From Luteibacter sp. SG786 (GTDB lineage Bacteria; Pseudomonadota; Gammaproteobacteria; Xanthomonadales; Rhodanobacteraceae): a stretch of DNA of 64,000 nucleotides. The stretch covers positions 1,674,001-1,738,000 of the forward strand of contig NZ_JAAOYX010000001.1 in the NCBI RefSeq assembly GCF_011759605.1, written 5' to 3'. Every line of letters begins with the position of its first letter. The first letter of the stretch is position 1. The position numbers and the translations under genes were made by a program. Of the stretch, positions 17,823-26,498 are shown piece by piece. The notes below the pieces were generated by a model. The model had not been told where the DNA came from and ran no database searches. It saw only the letters and a program-made list of their open reading frames with translations.

Positions 17823-18239
17823 ATGGCACTCGGATATTCCCAAGGCGCAGGCGCCTACCAGCAGGTCCGCACGCAGGGCGGCGTCGAAACCGCCGATCCC
17901 CACGGCCTCATCACCATGTTGATGGACGGTGCGCTGGAGCGGATGCGCTTCGCGCGCGGCTGCATCGCCACCGGTAACGTGGCGGGGAAGGGCGAAGCCA
18001 TCTCCAAGGCCATCGAGATCGTCGGGGCCCTGCAGGCGGCGCTGAATCCCGAGGTCGGCACGTCGCTGGTTGCGCGTCTCGAGAGCCTGTACGACTACAT
18101 GAACCGCCGCCTCCTTCACGCGAACCTGCACAGCGACAGCGAGGCGCTGGACGAGGTGGCCCGGTTGCTCGGCCAGATCCGCGACAGCTGGGTCGCCATT
18201 CCGGTCGAGGCGCGACAGGTCGCCGGAGCCGGCGCATGA
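17823..18239 (+). CDS. fliS: FliS, flagellin export chaperone
   Basis: 138 residues, all helical, starting near GYSQGAGAYQQVRTQGGVET; the FliS hallmark DPHGLITMLMDGALERMRFA is at about residues 24-43, and the C-terminal helix SLYDYMNRRLLHANLHSDSE is also typical. FliS keeps flagellin unfolded in the cytosol and delivers it to FlhA. Stop overlaps the next start (ATGA). Confidence 0.96.
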   Translation: MALGYSQGAGAYQQVRTQGGVETADPHGLITMLMDGALERMRFARGCIATGNVAGKGEAISKAIEIVGALQAALNPEVGTSLVARLESLYDYMNRRLLHANLHSDSEALDEVARLLGQIRDSWVAIPVEARQVAGAGA

Positions 18240-18529
18240 CCGACACCTGGTGCGATCTCGACCGGGTGCTCGATCTGACCGAGTCGATGCATGCCGCTGC
18301 CAGTGAGGGCCGCTGGGACGACCTGACCGCGCTGGAGGCCGAGCGCGAACCCGTGCTCCGCCGCGGTACGATGCGGCCGGTTCCGGAAACGCTGGAATCG
18401 CTGAAGTCCATCATGCTGCTCGACGGACTCATCAAGGACCTGGTGTCGGTGGCGCGGGACGAAGCCGCCGTGGCGTGGGACGCGTCCCGCCGGGTGCGCC
18501 GTGCGGTGGCCGCGTATAGTTCGTTCTGA
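18236..18529 (+). CDS. fliT: FliT-like flagellar export chaperone
   Basis: 97 residues, entirely helical and acidic (DRVLDLTESMHAAASEGRWD, then LTALEAEREPVLRR). The pattern WDDLTALEAEREPVL matches the FliT/FliS-associated family, in which the protein binds FliD and holds it for export. Start overlaps the fliS stop by 4 bases. The call relies on size, helix pattern and position directly after fliD-fliS; sequence conservation in FliT is low. Confidence 0.75.
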   Translation: MTDTWCDLDRVLDLTESMHAAASEGRWDDLTALEAEREPVLRRGTMRPVPETLESLKSIMLLDGLIKDLVSVARDEAAVAWDASRRVRRAVAAYSSF

Positions 18530-18560
18530 GCGACAACCTTCTGCTTTGGGGGCAGGGCGC

Positions 18561-19142
18561 ATGGGTGACGAAGGCTGGCAGGCATTTTCCGAGCGCGTTA
18601 CCTGGGACGCGGCCTTCCACGCCACGTGCGAGGCAGCGCCCCGGCCCGACGCGGCCGCTCTCGGGCTCGTCAACGACCGCAATGCGAGCGTCCTGGTCGC
18701 CGTATCGGCGCTGATGGACCGCCGGGCCGAGAACAATGAGGACGACGGCCAGCTCTCCCAGGAGGTGGCGCGTCTCGACGCCAAGCTCAACGTACTCATG
18801 GAGATCGTCAACCGGCTGCTCCTGCCGCAGTCGGCCCTGCCGCCGCGGGTCCCCATGCGCTTCAACGCGGTCGGCGCGGTGCTGCCCTGGGCCGGCCTGC
18901 CGCCCGTGGGCCAGCCGGTCATGCTGCGGCTTCACTTCGACGCCTGTCGGGCACTGCCGCTCGAATTGCCCGGTGTCCGCCTTGCCGGGCCCAGCGACGG
19001 CCGTGGATTCATTGGCTTCGAGGGGCTGTCCGAAGCCGTTCGTGACGGCATCGAGCGCCTCGTCTTCCGCCAGCACCGACGCCAGGTGGCCGAGGCCCGC
19101 GCCCAGGCGCGCCCCTCCGATGGCGGCTTGGAAGGCATGTGA
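18561..19142 (+). CDS. Atypical PilZ-domain protein with coiled-coil segment
   Basis: 193 residues from the ATG with GGGGGCAGGG upstream; a longer frame starts 60 bases earlier but lacks a ribosome site. Residues about 64-88 form a heptad-like helix (LSQEVARLDAKLNVLMEIVN). Residues about 95-170 resemble a divergent PilZ beta barrel (PPRVPMRFNAVGAVLPW; VMLRLHFDACRALPLELPGV). A PilZ domain with long helical repeats was described in Xanthomonas as a tetramer-forming, c-di-GMP-poor variant; I infer this is a relative. It lacks a clear RxxxR c-di-GMP motif. Its place between fliT and fleQ suggests a role in motility control. Confidence 0.6.
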   Translation: MGDEGWQAFSERVTWDAAFHATCEAAPRPDAAALGLVNDRNASVLVAVSALMDRRAENNEDDGQLSQEVARLDAKLNVLMEIVNRLLLPQSALPPRVPMRFNAVGAVLPWAGLPPVGQPVMLRLHFDACRALPLELPGVRLAGPSDGRGFIGFEGLSEAVRDGIERLVFRQHRRQVAEARAQARPSDGGLEGM

Positions 19143-19146
19143 CCTT

Positions 19147-19211
19147 TTACGTCACGTGACGTAAGAACGTCGCGTGGCGTCCCGCGTCACATTCGTGACG
19201 TGAGTCGTCAC
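19147..19211. promoter_or_regulatory. Cluster of GTCAC/GTGAC palindromes upstream of fleQ
   Basis: A perfect 18-base palindrome TTACGTCACGTGACGTAA (19147-19164) is followed by GTCA-N6-TGAC at 19186-19199 (GTCACATTCGTGAC) and a further inverted half at 19207-19211. The second element has the half-site and spacing of the Pseudomonas FleQ box (GTCA-N6-TGAC). It lies about 130-185 bases upstream of the weak sigma-54 site of fleQ, a normal enhancer distance. Which protein binds is inference. Confidence 0.6.
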
Positions 19212-19330
19212 GAACGGGCGGATCCCACACCCTGCCGGACGGCAGCGACCCTCGCGGGTCTCTTGTCGTACATATGCGAACGCCGCGCCACCACGTCAAT
19301 TTCCGTTGGCGTGCGTCGGAATTCCGGCGT

Positions 19331-19346
19331 TGGCACGCTCCTTGAT
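19331..19346 (+). promoter_or_regulatory. Probable sigma-54 promoter of fleQ
   Basis: TGGCAC, 5 bases, TTGAT, preceded by T. The -24 box is perfect, but the -12 box has GA where GC is nearly invariant. Predicted start near 19357, 75 bases before fleQ. Confidence 0.5.
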
Positions 19347-19431
19347 TGATACCTTGCAACGAAGCCGACGGGATTCCAGCACGGAGCCCGCCTGACTCCT
19401 TCGATCCAACGCATAAGCGAGGTATCTCCCG

Positions 19432-20850
19432 GTGAAGTCTTCCCTGTTTCTCGTCGTCGAATCCGATGCCGCACGCGCCGAGAGCGTCGTCTCCGCCCTG
19501 GCTTTCCTGGGCTACCGTCCGGTGCTCGCCAACCGTATGCAGGCGGGTGAGGCGAACGAAGGCTGGCGCGGCGTGTACGTCGGTACTGCCGAAGACGAGA
19601 ACGAGCTGGAAGGCTACCTTGCCGCCGTGGGCCGCCAGGGGCGGAACCTGCCGATGCTGGTTGCCGCTGACTCCCCGCTGGCTACCGCGCTGATCGCCGA
19701 CGACGCCCGTAGCGGCAGCGTCGAGCTGATCGACATGCCGCTGCGCTACGAGCGCCTTTCCGAAGCCCTTCGTGCCTTGCAGTCGCGCATGGAGCCGGTG
19801 CAGGCCAGCCGCCGCTTCGTGGGCCAGTCCGGCCCCATGCAGCGCGTGAACGCGCTGATCCGCCAGGTGGCGCCGTTCGACTCCAGCGTGTTGGTGCTCG
19901 GCGAATCCGGCAGTGGCAAGGAACTCGTGGCCCGGACCATTCACGATTGCTCCCCGCGCCGCGACAAACCGTTCGTGGCGATCAATTGCGGTGCCATTCC
20001 CGCCGAACTGCTCGAAAGCGAACTGTTCGGCCATGAGAAAGGTGCGTTCACCGGCGCCATCAGCACCCGTAAGGGCCGCTTCGAGATGGCCGAGGGCGGC
20101 ACGCTCTTCCTCGACGAAATCGGCGACATGAGCCTGCCCATGCAGGTGAAGCTGCTTCGCGTGCTGCAGGAGCGCGTGTTCGAGCGCGTGGGCGGGAATC
20201 GCCCGCAGCGCTGCGACGTGCGCATTATCGCCGCGACCCATCGCGACCTCGAGGGTGCCATCGAGCGCGGCAGCTTCCGCGAAGACCTGTTCTACCGTCT
20301 CAGCGTGTTCCCGCTGGAGATGCCCCCGCTGCGCCAGCGCCTGGAAGACATGCCGGCGCTCATCGCCGAGTTCAACCAGCGTCTCGTGCAGCGCGGCCTT
20401 TCCCCGGTCCGCTTCTCGCCCAGCGCGATGGGCGCGCTGTGCCGCCATGGCTGGCCCGGCAACGTCCGCGAGCTGTCCAACCTGGTCGAGCGCATGGCCA
20501 TCCTCATGCCGCACGGCGAAGTGCGCGCTGCCGACCTGCCCGAGAAGTACCGCGGGGCGTTGCCGGTGGAAGAAGTTTCCGGCGCCGCGCTCATCGCCAT
20601 GATGGAAGCCGAGCCGGAAGTCACCGAATCGTTCGGCTACGCCGCCGACGGCGATCCCTCCGTGTTGCCGCAGGGCGGTCTGGACCTCAAGGACCATCTG
20701 GCCGGCATCGAAATCGGCCTGATCCGCCAGGCGCTGAATTCGGCGAACGGCGTGGTCGCCCACGCTGCCAAGCTGCTTCGCGTCCAGCGCACCACGCTGG
20801 TGGAAAAGCTCCGCAAGTACGGCTTGTCCGAGACGGCGCAGGCCGGCTGA
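19432..20850 (+). CDS. fleQ: FleQ, sigma-54-dependent master activator of flagellar genes
   Basis: 472 residues from a GTG with GAGG upstream. N-terminal receiver-like FleQ domain about 1-120, without a classical phospho-Asp pocket. The AAA+ domain (about 127-370) has Walker A GESGSGKE at 157-164, the sigma-54 contact loop GAFTGA at 204-209 and Walker B GTLFLDEIGDM. A C-terminal Fis-type helix-turn-helix (VVAHAAKLLRVQRTTLVEKL) ends it. FleQ opens sigma-54 promoters; five good ones in this window are its likely targets. In Pseudomonas FleQ also binds c-di-GMP. No FleS/FleR genes follow. Confidence 0.95.
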   Translation: MKSSLFLVVESDAARAESVVSALAFLGYRPVLANRMQAGEANEGWRGVYVGTAEDENELEGYLAAVGRQGRNLPMLVAADSPLATALIADDARSGSVELIDMPLRYERLSEALRALQSRMEPVQASRRFVGQSGPMQRVNALIRQVAPFDSSVLVLGESGSGKELVARTIHDCSPRRDKPFVAINCGAIPAELLESELFGHEKGAFTGAISTRKGRFEMAEGGTLFLDEIGDMSLPMQVKLLRVLQERVFERVGGNRPQRCDVRIIAATHRDLEGAIERGSFREDLFYRLSVFPLEMPPLRQRLEDMPALIAEFNQRLVQRGLSPVRFSPSAMGALCRHGWPGNVRELSNLVERMAILMPHGEVRAADLPEKYRGALPVEEVSGAALIAMMEAEPEVTESFGYAADGDPSVLPQGGLDLKDHLAGIEIGLIRQALNSANGVVAHAAKLLRVQRTTLVEKLRKYGLSETAQAG

Positions 20851-20864
20851 CAGCGGTCGTTCGT

Positions 20865-20880
20865 TGGCACAGGACGTGCA
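20865..20880 (+). promoter_or_regulatory. sigma-54 promoter of fliEFGHIJK
   Basis: TGGCAC, 5 bases, GTGCA, preceded by T. The -24 box is perfect and the invariant GC of the -12 box is present. It lies 14 bases after the fleQ stop and 40 bases before fliE. Confidence 0.78.
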
Positions 20881-20919
20881 TCGGGTGTCGCAAACCCGAT
20901 AACGCGTTGGAAAACCGTC

Positions 20920-21249
20920 ATGACCACGATCGACGTCAACAGCCTCCTGCTCCAGATGCGCCGCATCAGCGCGCAGACCGAGATGCCCACGCTGCGTGGC
21001 GTGGGCGAGGCGGCTCCGGCGGCAAAGGGCGCCTTCGGCGACCTGCTGAAGCAGTCCATCGAGGGCGTGGCGCAGACCCAGGACAAGGCGGCGAAGATGT
21101 CGGCCGCGTTCGAACGGGGCGATCCGGGCATCGATCTCGCCCAGGTGATGATCCAGGGACAGAAGGCCGATCTCTCGTTCCGCGCCATGACCGAGGTGCG
21201 CAACAAGATGGTCGATGCCTACAAAGAAATCATGAACATGTCGATCTGA
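20920..21249 (+). CDS. fliE: FliE, MS-ring/rod junction protein
   Basis: 109 residues. The C-terminal half carries the FliE signature (GDPGIDLAQVMIQGQKADLS, then FRAMTEVRNKMVDAYKEIMN), and the middle GAFGDLLKQSIEGVAQTQDK is also typical. FliE is the first rod component exported and links FliF to FlgB. First gene of the fliEFGHIJK operon. Confidence 0.96.
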   Translation: MTTIDVNSLLLQMRRISAQTEMPTLRGVGEAAPAAKGAFGDLLKQSIEGVAQTQDKAAKMSAAFERGDPGIDLAQVMIQGQKADLSFRAMTEVRNKMVDAYKEIMNMSI

Positions 21250-21285
21250 TCGACGTGCGCGCAATGACAGGATTCGAGTTCAACC

Positions 21286-22992
21286 ATGGCAGATAACGGC
21301 GTCGCCACCACGGAAAGCAACGCGGCTTCGCGCATGCACTCGCTGAAGTCGCTCGCGCAGACGCCCGCGGCACGGCAGTTGTTCATGCTGGCGGGTATCG
21401 CCGCGGCCGTCGCCATCGGTATCGCCGTGGTGATGTGGTCGCGCGCACCGAACTACGGGCTGCTTTATGGTGGCCTGGAACAGAAAGACGCCGCCGCCGT
21501 CACCCAGGCGCTGCAGGCCGCCAACACCCCTTACACCTTGAGCGCCGACGGCAGTTCGATCTTCGTGCCGGCGGCCGATGTGGCAGGCGTTCGTCTGAAG
21601 CTCGCCGGCCAGGGGTTGCCGCAGGGCAGCGCCGCCAGTGCCATCCCGCAGGCGGACTCCCCGTTCGGCATGAGCGACATGGCCGAACGCAGCCGCTACC
21701 AGTCGATGCTGGAAAGCGACCTTTCCAACACCATCGCCGGATTGCAGTCCGTGCGCGCGGCACGCGTGCACCTCGCGCTGCCCAAGCCTTCCGCATTCAT
21801 TCGCGACAACAAGCCGGCCAGCGCTTCGGTGGTGGTCACCTTGTATCCGGGGCGCCAGCTCGACCAGGGCCAGGTGGCGGCCATCGTCCATCTCATCGCG
21901 GCCAGCGTGCCGGGTCTGGACACGCGCCAGGTGTCGGTCATCGATCAGGGCGGCAATCTGCTCACGGTGAGCGATCCCGATAGCGCACAGGCCATCGGCG
22001 ACAGCCGCCTGCGCCTGTCCAACCGCATCGAGGCCACTTACACGCAGCGTGTGGAAGACCTGCTCACGCCGCTGGTCGGCGCAGGCAAGGTGAGGGCACA
22101 GGTTTTCGCGGATCTGGATTTCTCACAGACCGAGAAAGCCAGCGAAACCTTCAATCACGACAACCCGGCCCTGCGCAGCGAGCAGACCAGCAGCGACACG
22201 CGCACGGACCCCGCCACCAACGGCGGCGTGCCGGGCGCGCTCAGCAATCAGCCGCCCAACACGGGTGCGAACGCCACGGCGGCCAACCCGGGCGCCGGCA
22301 GCAAGCCGGGCACGCAGGCGAGCACGCAGACCGCGCAGCAGACGCCGACGCAACAGAGCCAGAGCGCCACCCGCAACTACGAGCTCGACCGCACGGTCAG
22401 CCACGTCACGGATCCCGCCGGCAAGGTGGCCCGTCTGTCCGTGGCGGTGGTGGTCGACAACAAGCAGGTTCCCGACAAGGACGGCAAGCTGAAGAGTGTG
22501 CCGTTCACGCCGGAAGAACTGACCCGCCTCACCGAACTCACCAAGAATGCCGTGGGCTTCAGCGCCCAGCGTGGCGACAGCGTCAGTGTCATCAACGAGC
22601 CGTTCCGCGGGAACATCGTCGACGACGTGCCGCAGACCATGCCATTCTGGGAACGTCCGGGCATGCTCGACCTGATCAAGCAGGGCCTTGGCGTGATGGT
22701 CGCCCTGATCGTTGGCTTCTTCGTGCTGCGCCCGATCCTGAAGGGCCTGCTGAAGCCGGCTCCGCTGGCAATGAACAATGTGGCGCTTGCCGGACCGATG
22801 CCTACCGTCTCGGTCATGGTGGACGACGATGACATGACACCTGACCGTGTCTCCACCTCACAGGCCCAGCTCGGTTCCCCCGCGCTTTTGGCCTATGAAC
22901 AGAAGGTGGGCCTTGCCAAGCGCATGGCCGCCGAAAACCCGAAGCAGGTGGCGCAGGTCGTGAAGAGCTGGGTATCCGAAGATGGCAGCTGA
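21286..22992 (+). CDS. fliF: FliF, MS-ring protein
   Basis: 568 residues. Membrane segment 1 is at about 32-51 (LFMLAGIAAAVAIGIAVVMW) and segment 2 near 460-485 (LIKQGLGVMVALIVGFFVLR). Between them are the ring-building motifs (YGLLYGGLEQKDAAAVTQAL; SRYQSMLESDLSNTIAGLQS; VRAARVHLALPKPSAFIRD). A low-complexity Ala/Thr/Gln stretch lies in the periplasmic part near 310-360. The cytosolic C-terminus binds FliG, whose gene overlaps the end by 11 bases. Confidence 0.97.
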   Translation: MADNGVATTESNAASRMHSLKSLAQTPAARQLFMLAGIAAAVAIGIAVVMWSRAPNYGLLYGGLEQKDAAAVTQALQAANTPYTLSADGSSIFVPAADVAGVRLKLAGQGLPQGSAASAIPQADSPFGMSDMAERSRYQSMLESDLSNTIAGLQSVRAARVHLALPKPSAFIRDNKPASASVVVTLYPGRQLDQGQVAAIVHLIAASVPGLDTRQVSVIDQGGNLLTVSDPDSAQAIGDSRLRLSNRIEATYTQRVEDLLTPLVGAGKVRAQVFADLDFSQTEKASETFNHDNPALRSEQTSSDTRTDPATNGGVPGALSNQPPNTGANATAANPGAGSKPGTQASTQTAQQTPTQQSQSATRNYELDRTVSHVTDPAGKVARLSVAVVVDNKQVPDKDGKLKSVPFTPEELTRLTELTKNAVGFSAQRGDSVSVINEPFRGNIVDDVPQTMPFWERPGMLDLIKQGLGVMVALIVGFFVLRPILKGLLKPAPLAMNNVALAGPMPTVSVMVDDDDMTPDRVSTSQAQLGSPALLAYEQKVGLAKRMAAENPKQVAQVVKSWVSEDGS

Positions 22993-23995
22993 GCCGAAAG
23001 AAAACCTAACGGGCGCCCAGAAAGCGGCGATCCTTCTCCTCACCCTCGGTGAGGAGGACGCGGCTTCCATCCTGAAGCACCTCGGCGCACGCGACGTGCA
23101 GGCCGTGGGTACGGCGATGGCCGCGTTGAAGAACGTCAGCAAGGAGCAGGTGGACCAGGTGCTCACCAAGCTCCAGGAAGACGTGGGCCAGCACACATCC
23201 ATCGGCGTCGGCACCGAGGAATACATCCGCCGCATCCTCGTCAACGCGTTGGGCGAGAACAAGGCCGGTGGCCTCATCGACCGTATCCTCCTCGGCCGCA
23301 GCAGCAAGGGCCTGGAATCGTTGAAGTGGATGGAGAGCCGCGCCATCGCCGAGATGATCGGGCAGGAACATCCGCAGATCATCGCGCTCGTCATGGCGCA
23401 CCTGGAGGCCGATCAGGCCGCCGAGGTCATCGGCTATCTCCCGGCCCGCACGCGTAGCGACGTGGTGATGCGCATCGCCACGCTGGACGGCGTGCAGCCG
23501 CACGCGCTGAACGAACTCGACGAAATCATGGAGCGCCAGTTCTCGGGCAATTCCACCAAGCTGAAGTCCGCTACCGTGGGCGGCCTCAAGGCCGCGGCCG
23601 ACATCCTCAACGCGATGGAGACGGCGCGCGAGGCCGAACTCATGGCGTCCATCCGCGGCATCGACTCCGGCCTGGGCGAGCGCATCGAGGAACTCATGTT
23701 CGTCTTCGACGACCTGGCCGACCTCGACGACCGCAGCATGCAGACGCTGCTGCGCGAAGTGCCGTCGGCACGCCTCATCACGGCCCTGAAGGGCGCGGAA
23801 AGCGCCATTCGCGAGAAGATCTTCGCGAACATGTCCAAGCGTGCCGCCGACATGCTGCGCGACGACCTCGAGGTCAAGGGCCCGGTTCGTCTTTCCGAGG
23901 TCGACGCGGCGCAGAAAGAAGTGCTCGCCACCGCGCGTCGTCTTGCCGACGCCGGCCAGATCAACCTCGCCGGCGGTGGGGAAGAGTTCGTCTGA
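22982..23995 (+). CDS. fliG: FliG, rotor switch protein
   Basis: 337 residues. The conserved middle-domain motif EHPQ lies at about 129-132 (MIGQEHPQIIALVMAHLEAD), and the C-terminal torque helix region contains FVFDDLADLDDRSMQTLLRE with the charged residues facing the stator. FliG joins the MS ring to the C ring (FliM, FliN) and receives torque from MotCD-type stators. Start overlaps fliF; stop overlaps fliH. Confidence 0.97.
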   Translation: MAAEPKENLTGAQKAAILLLTLGEEDAASILKHLGARDVQAVGTAMAALKNVSKEQVDQVLTKLQEDVGQHTSIGVGTEEYIRRILVNALGENKAGGLIDRILLGRSSKGLESLKWMESRAIAEMIGQEHPQIIALVMAHLEADQAAEVIGYLPARTRSDVVMRIATLDGVQPHALNELDEIMERQFSGNSTKLKSATVGGLKAAADILNAMETAREAELMASIRGIDSGLGERIEELMFVFDDLADLDDRSMQTLLREVPSARLITALKGAESAIREKIFANMSKRAADMLRDDLEVKGPVRLSEVDAAQKEVLATARRLADAGQINLAGGGEEFV

Positions 23996-24654
23996 TGAGC
24001 CTCACGTCCATCCTCGCGCGGGAACGCATTTCGCAGTTCGAACGCTGGGAACCTCCCGTTGTGGGGGCGCCGGAATCGCGCGATGTGGCCGACGTGCCGG
24101 ACGACGGTCCGCAACGGCCCACCGTGGCCGAAATCGAGGCCATCGAACGGCAGGCGCGGGAAGAAGGATTCAACGCCGGCCTCACCGAAGGCCGCGCGAT
24201 GGCGAAGCGCGAGCTGGCCGCACAGGTCGCCCGCCTCGAAGCACTGTTTGCCGCGGTGGAGCGGCCGTTCGCCGATCTGGACAACGATGTCGTCGGCGAC
24301 CTCGCCCTCCTCGCGACCACCATCGCCGAGCGCGTGCTGGGCTACGAACTGGCCACGCGGCCGGACAAGATAATCGACGTGGTGCGCCAGGCCGTGGATG
24401 CCCTGCCGGCGGCTACGCGTCACCTGAAAATCCATCTCCATCCGGCCGACGCCGCGATCGTGCGCGAACATCGGTCGTCGCTCGACCACGAAGGCACGGT
24501 GGTCGACGACGCCACCCTCGAACGCGGTGACGTCCGCCTGGAAAGCGAGCATTCGCGGCTCGATGCACGCGTGCGCACTCGCCTCGCCGCGGTGATCGAC
24601 AGCGTGTTGCAGGGGCGGGACACCTCCGCCGATTCCGAGGCCGAAGCGTCGTGA
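23995..24654 (+). CDS. fliH: FliH, export ATPase regulator
   Basis: 219 residues. Contains the FliH glycine/helix pattern [20 protein letters not shown] (about 47-66) and the conserved C-terminal region [20 protein letters not shown], followed by the beta part [13 protein letters not shown]. FliH is a dimeric stator of the FliI ATPase and links it to the C ring. The start overlaps the fliG stop, and the next gene overlaps the fliH stop (GTGA). Confidence 0.93.
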   Translation: MSLTSILARERISQFERWEPPVVGAPESRDVADVPDDGPQRPTVAEIEAIERQAREEGFNAGLTEGRAMAKRELAAQVARLEALFAAVERPFADLDNDVVGDLALLATTIAERVLGYELATRPDKIIDVVRQAVDALPAATRHLKIHLHPADAAIVREHRSSLDHEGTVVDDATLERGDVRLESEHSRLDARVRTRLAAVIDSVLQGRDTSADSEAEAS

Positions 24655-26012
24655 GCGCCGAGCACCACGTTGCGACGCGCAACGCGCACTGGCGCGAGGC
24701 TCTGGCCGCGCAGCGGGCGAACGCTGCGCAGGTTCGGCCGCTGCAGGCCGAAGGAAAACTACGTCGCGTCGTGGGTCTCACCCTCGAAGCGGTCGGCTGC
24801 GAGGCACCCGTGGGCGCGCGCTGCATGGTCGCCGGCGCCGACGGTCGCCAGCTCGAAACGGAGGTGGTCGGTTTTTCCGACGGCCGCCTGTTGCTGATGC
24901 CCACCGGCGAGATGCATGGCGTGCTGCCCAACGCGCGCGTCACGCCGGTCGCCGCCGTGTCGGGCATCCCGGTGGGCGATGCGCTGCTCGGCCGTGTCAT
25001 CGGTTCCGACGGCGTACCTCTCGACGGGCAGGGCCCGCTGCTGGCGCGCGAACGTGTTCCGCTGCGGCGCGACCCCATCAACCCCATGCTCCGCCGCCCG
25101 ATCGACACGCCACTGGACACCGGCGTGCGGGCGATCAACGCGTTGCTCACGGTCGGCCGCGGCCAGCGCATCGGCCTGTTCGCCGGCTCGGGCGTCGGCA
25201 AGTCCACGCTCATGGGCATGATGACGCGCTTCACCAACGCCGACGTGGTGGTGGTGGGGCTGATCGGCGAGCGCGGTCGCGAGGTGAAGGAATTCGTCGA
25301 CCACACGCTGGGCGAGGAAGGACGGCGCAGGGCCGTGGTGATTGCCGCACCTGCCGACGCGCCGCCTCTCTCCCGGTTGCGTGGCGCGCAGGTGGCCACT
25401 GCGGTCGCCGAACATTTCCGCGATCAGGGTAAACGCGTGCTCCTGCTCATGGACTCGTTGACGCGCTATGCCCAGGCACAGCGCGAGATCGCGCTCGCCA
25501 TCGGCGAGCCGCCCGCAACCAAGGGTTATCCGCCGTCCGTCTTCGCGATGCTGCCGGCGCTGGTCGAGCGCGCGGGCAACGACGCGGAAGGGCGCGGTTC
25601 CATCACGGCGTTCTACACCGTACTGACCGAAGGCGACGACTACCGTCACGACCCGATTGCCGATTCGGCCCGCGCGATCCTCGACGGCCACATCGTCCTG
25701 TCGCGCGACATGGCGGAAGCCGGTCATTACCCGGCCATCGACATCGAGGCATCCATCAGCCGCGTCATGCCCGCCGTTGTAAGCAAGGACCACATGCGCT
25801 CGGCGCAGCGGTTCCGGCAGGTCTATTCCGCCTACCGCCAGCAGCGCGATCTGATTGCCGTGGGTGCGTACCAGAAGGGCAGCGATCCGCGCACGGACGA
25901 GGCCATCGCCCTTTATCCGCGCCTGTCGGCGTTCCTGCAGCAGGAAACCGATGTGCCGGTGAACCTCGAAGAGGCCGAGGCCGGCCTCGCCGACGTCTCG
26001 CAGGCCGACTGA
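24651..26012 (+). CDS. fliI: FliI, flagellar type III export ATPase
   Basis: 453 residues from a GTG overlapping the fliH stop. F1-beta-like ATPase: Walker A GSGVGKST near 179-186 ([20 protein letters not shown]), catalytic Glu in [14 protein letters not shown], Walker [16 protein letters not shown], and ATPase signature [16 protein letters not shown]. FliI releases substrates from chaperones and helps power export at the base of the FlhAB gate. Confidence 0.97.
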   Translation: MSAEHHVATRNAHWREALAAQRANAAQVRPLQAEGKLRRVVGLTLEAVGCEAPVGARCMVAGADGRQLETEVVGFSDGRLLLMPTGEMHGVLPNARVTPVAAVSGIPVGDALLGRVIGSDGVPLDGQGPLLARERVPLRRDPINPMLRRPIDTPLDTGVRAINALLTVGRGQRIGLFAGSGVGKSTLMGMMTRFTNADVVVVGLIGERGREVKEFVDHTLGEEGRRRAVVIAAPADAPPLSRLRGAQVATAVAEHFRDQGKRVLLLMDSLTRYAQAQREIALAIGEPPATKGYPPSVFAMLPALVERAGNDAEGRGSITAFYTVLTEGDDYRHDPIADSARAILDGHIVLSRDMAEAGHYPAIDIEASISRVMPAVVSKDHMRSAQRFRQVYSAYRQQRDLIAVGAYQKGSDPRTDEAIALYPRLSAFLQQETDVPVNLEEAEAGLADVSQAD

Positions 26013-26446
26013 TGCCTTCCCGCGCCGATCGCCTGCAGCCCGTCGTGGACCTCGCGGCCGAGAAGGCCGAGGACGCGACGCGCGCGCTCGCCACGCAGCA
26101 GCGTGCACTCGCCGACGCGGAACACCAGCTGGGCGAACTGCGCCGTTATCGCAACGAGTACGCCGAGATGCCCAACGGTATCGGCGTGAGCGCATTGCTC
26201 AATCGGCAGCAGTTCCTGCAGAAGATCGACATGGCCATCGTGCAGCAGCTGAACGAAGTGCAGCGACGCGAGCGCGCACTGGATCGCGCGCGCCAGGAGT
26301 GGACGGAAGCGCGAGGTCGCGCCAAGGCGCTTGACTCCGTGACCTCGAAATACCGGGAGCAGGAACGCAAGACGCAGGACCGCCGGGAGCAGGAGCAGGC
26401 GGACGAACGTTCGCAGCACCGTCGTTCGCCACGTGGCGAACATTGA
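26012..26446 (+). CDS. fliJ: FliJ, export apparatus stalk protein
   Basis: 144 residues, a charged two-helix coiled coil (RLQPVVDLAAEKAEDATRAL; then LNEVQRRERALDRARQEWTE), with a basic tail. FliJ sits in the FliI hexamer like F1-gamma and contacts FlhA. Start overlaps the fliI stop. Position between fliI and fliK supports the call. Confidence 0.92.
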   Translation: MPSRADRLQPVVDLAAEKAEDATRALATQQRALADAEHQLGELRRYRNEYAEMPNGIGVSALLNRQQFLQKIDMAIVQQLNEVQRRERALDRARQEWTEARGRAKALDSVTSKYREQERKTQDRREQEQADERSQHRRSPRGEH

Positions 26447-26498
26447 CGTGTCCGGGCGGCGCCACATTCAAGACAATGATTCGAATCGGGTAATCCGC

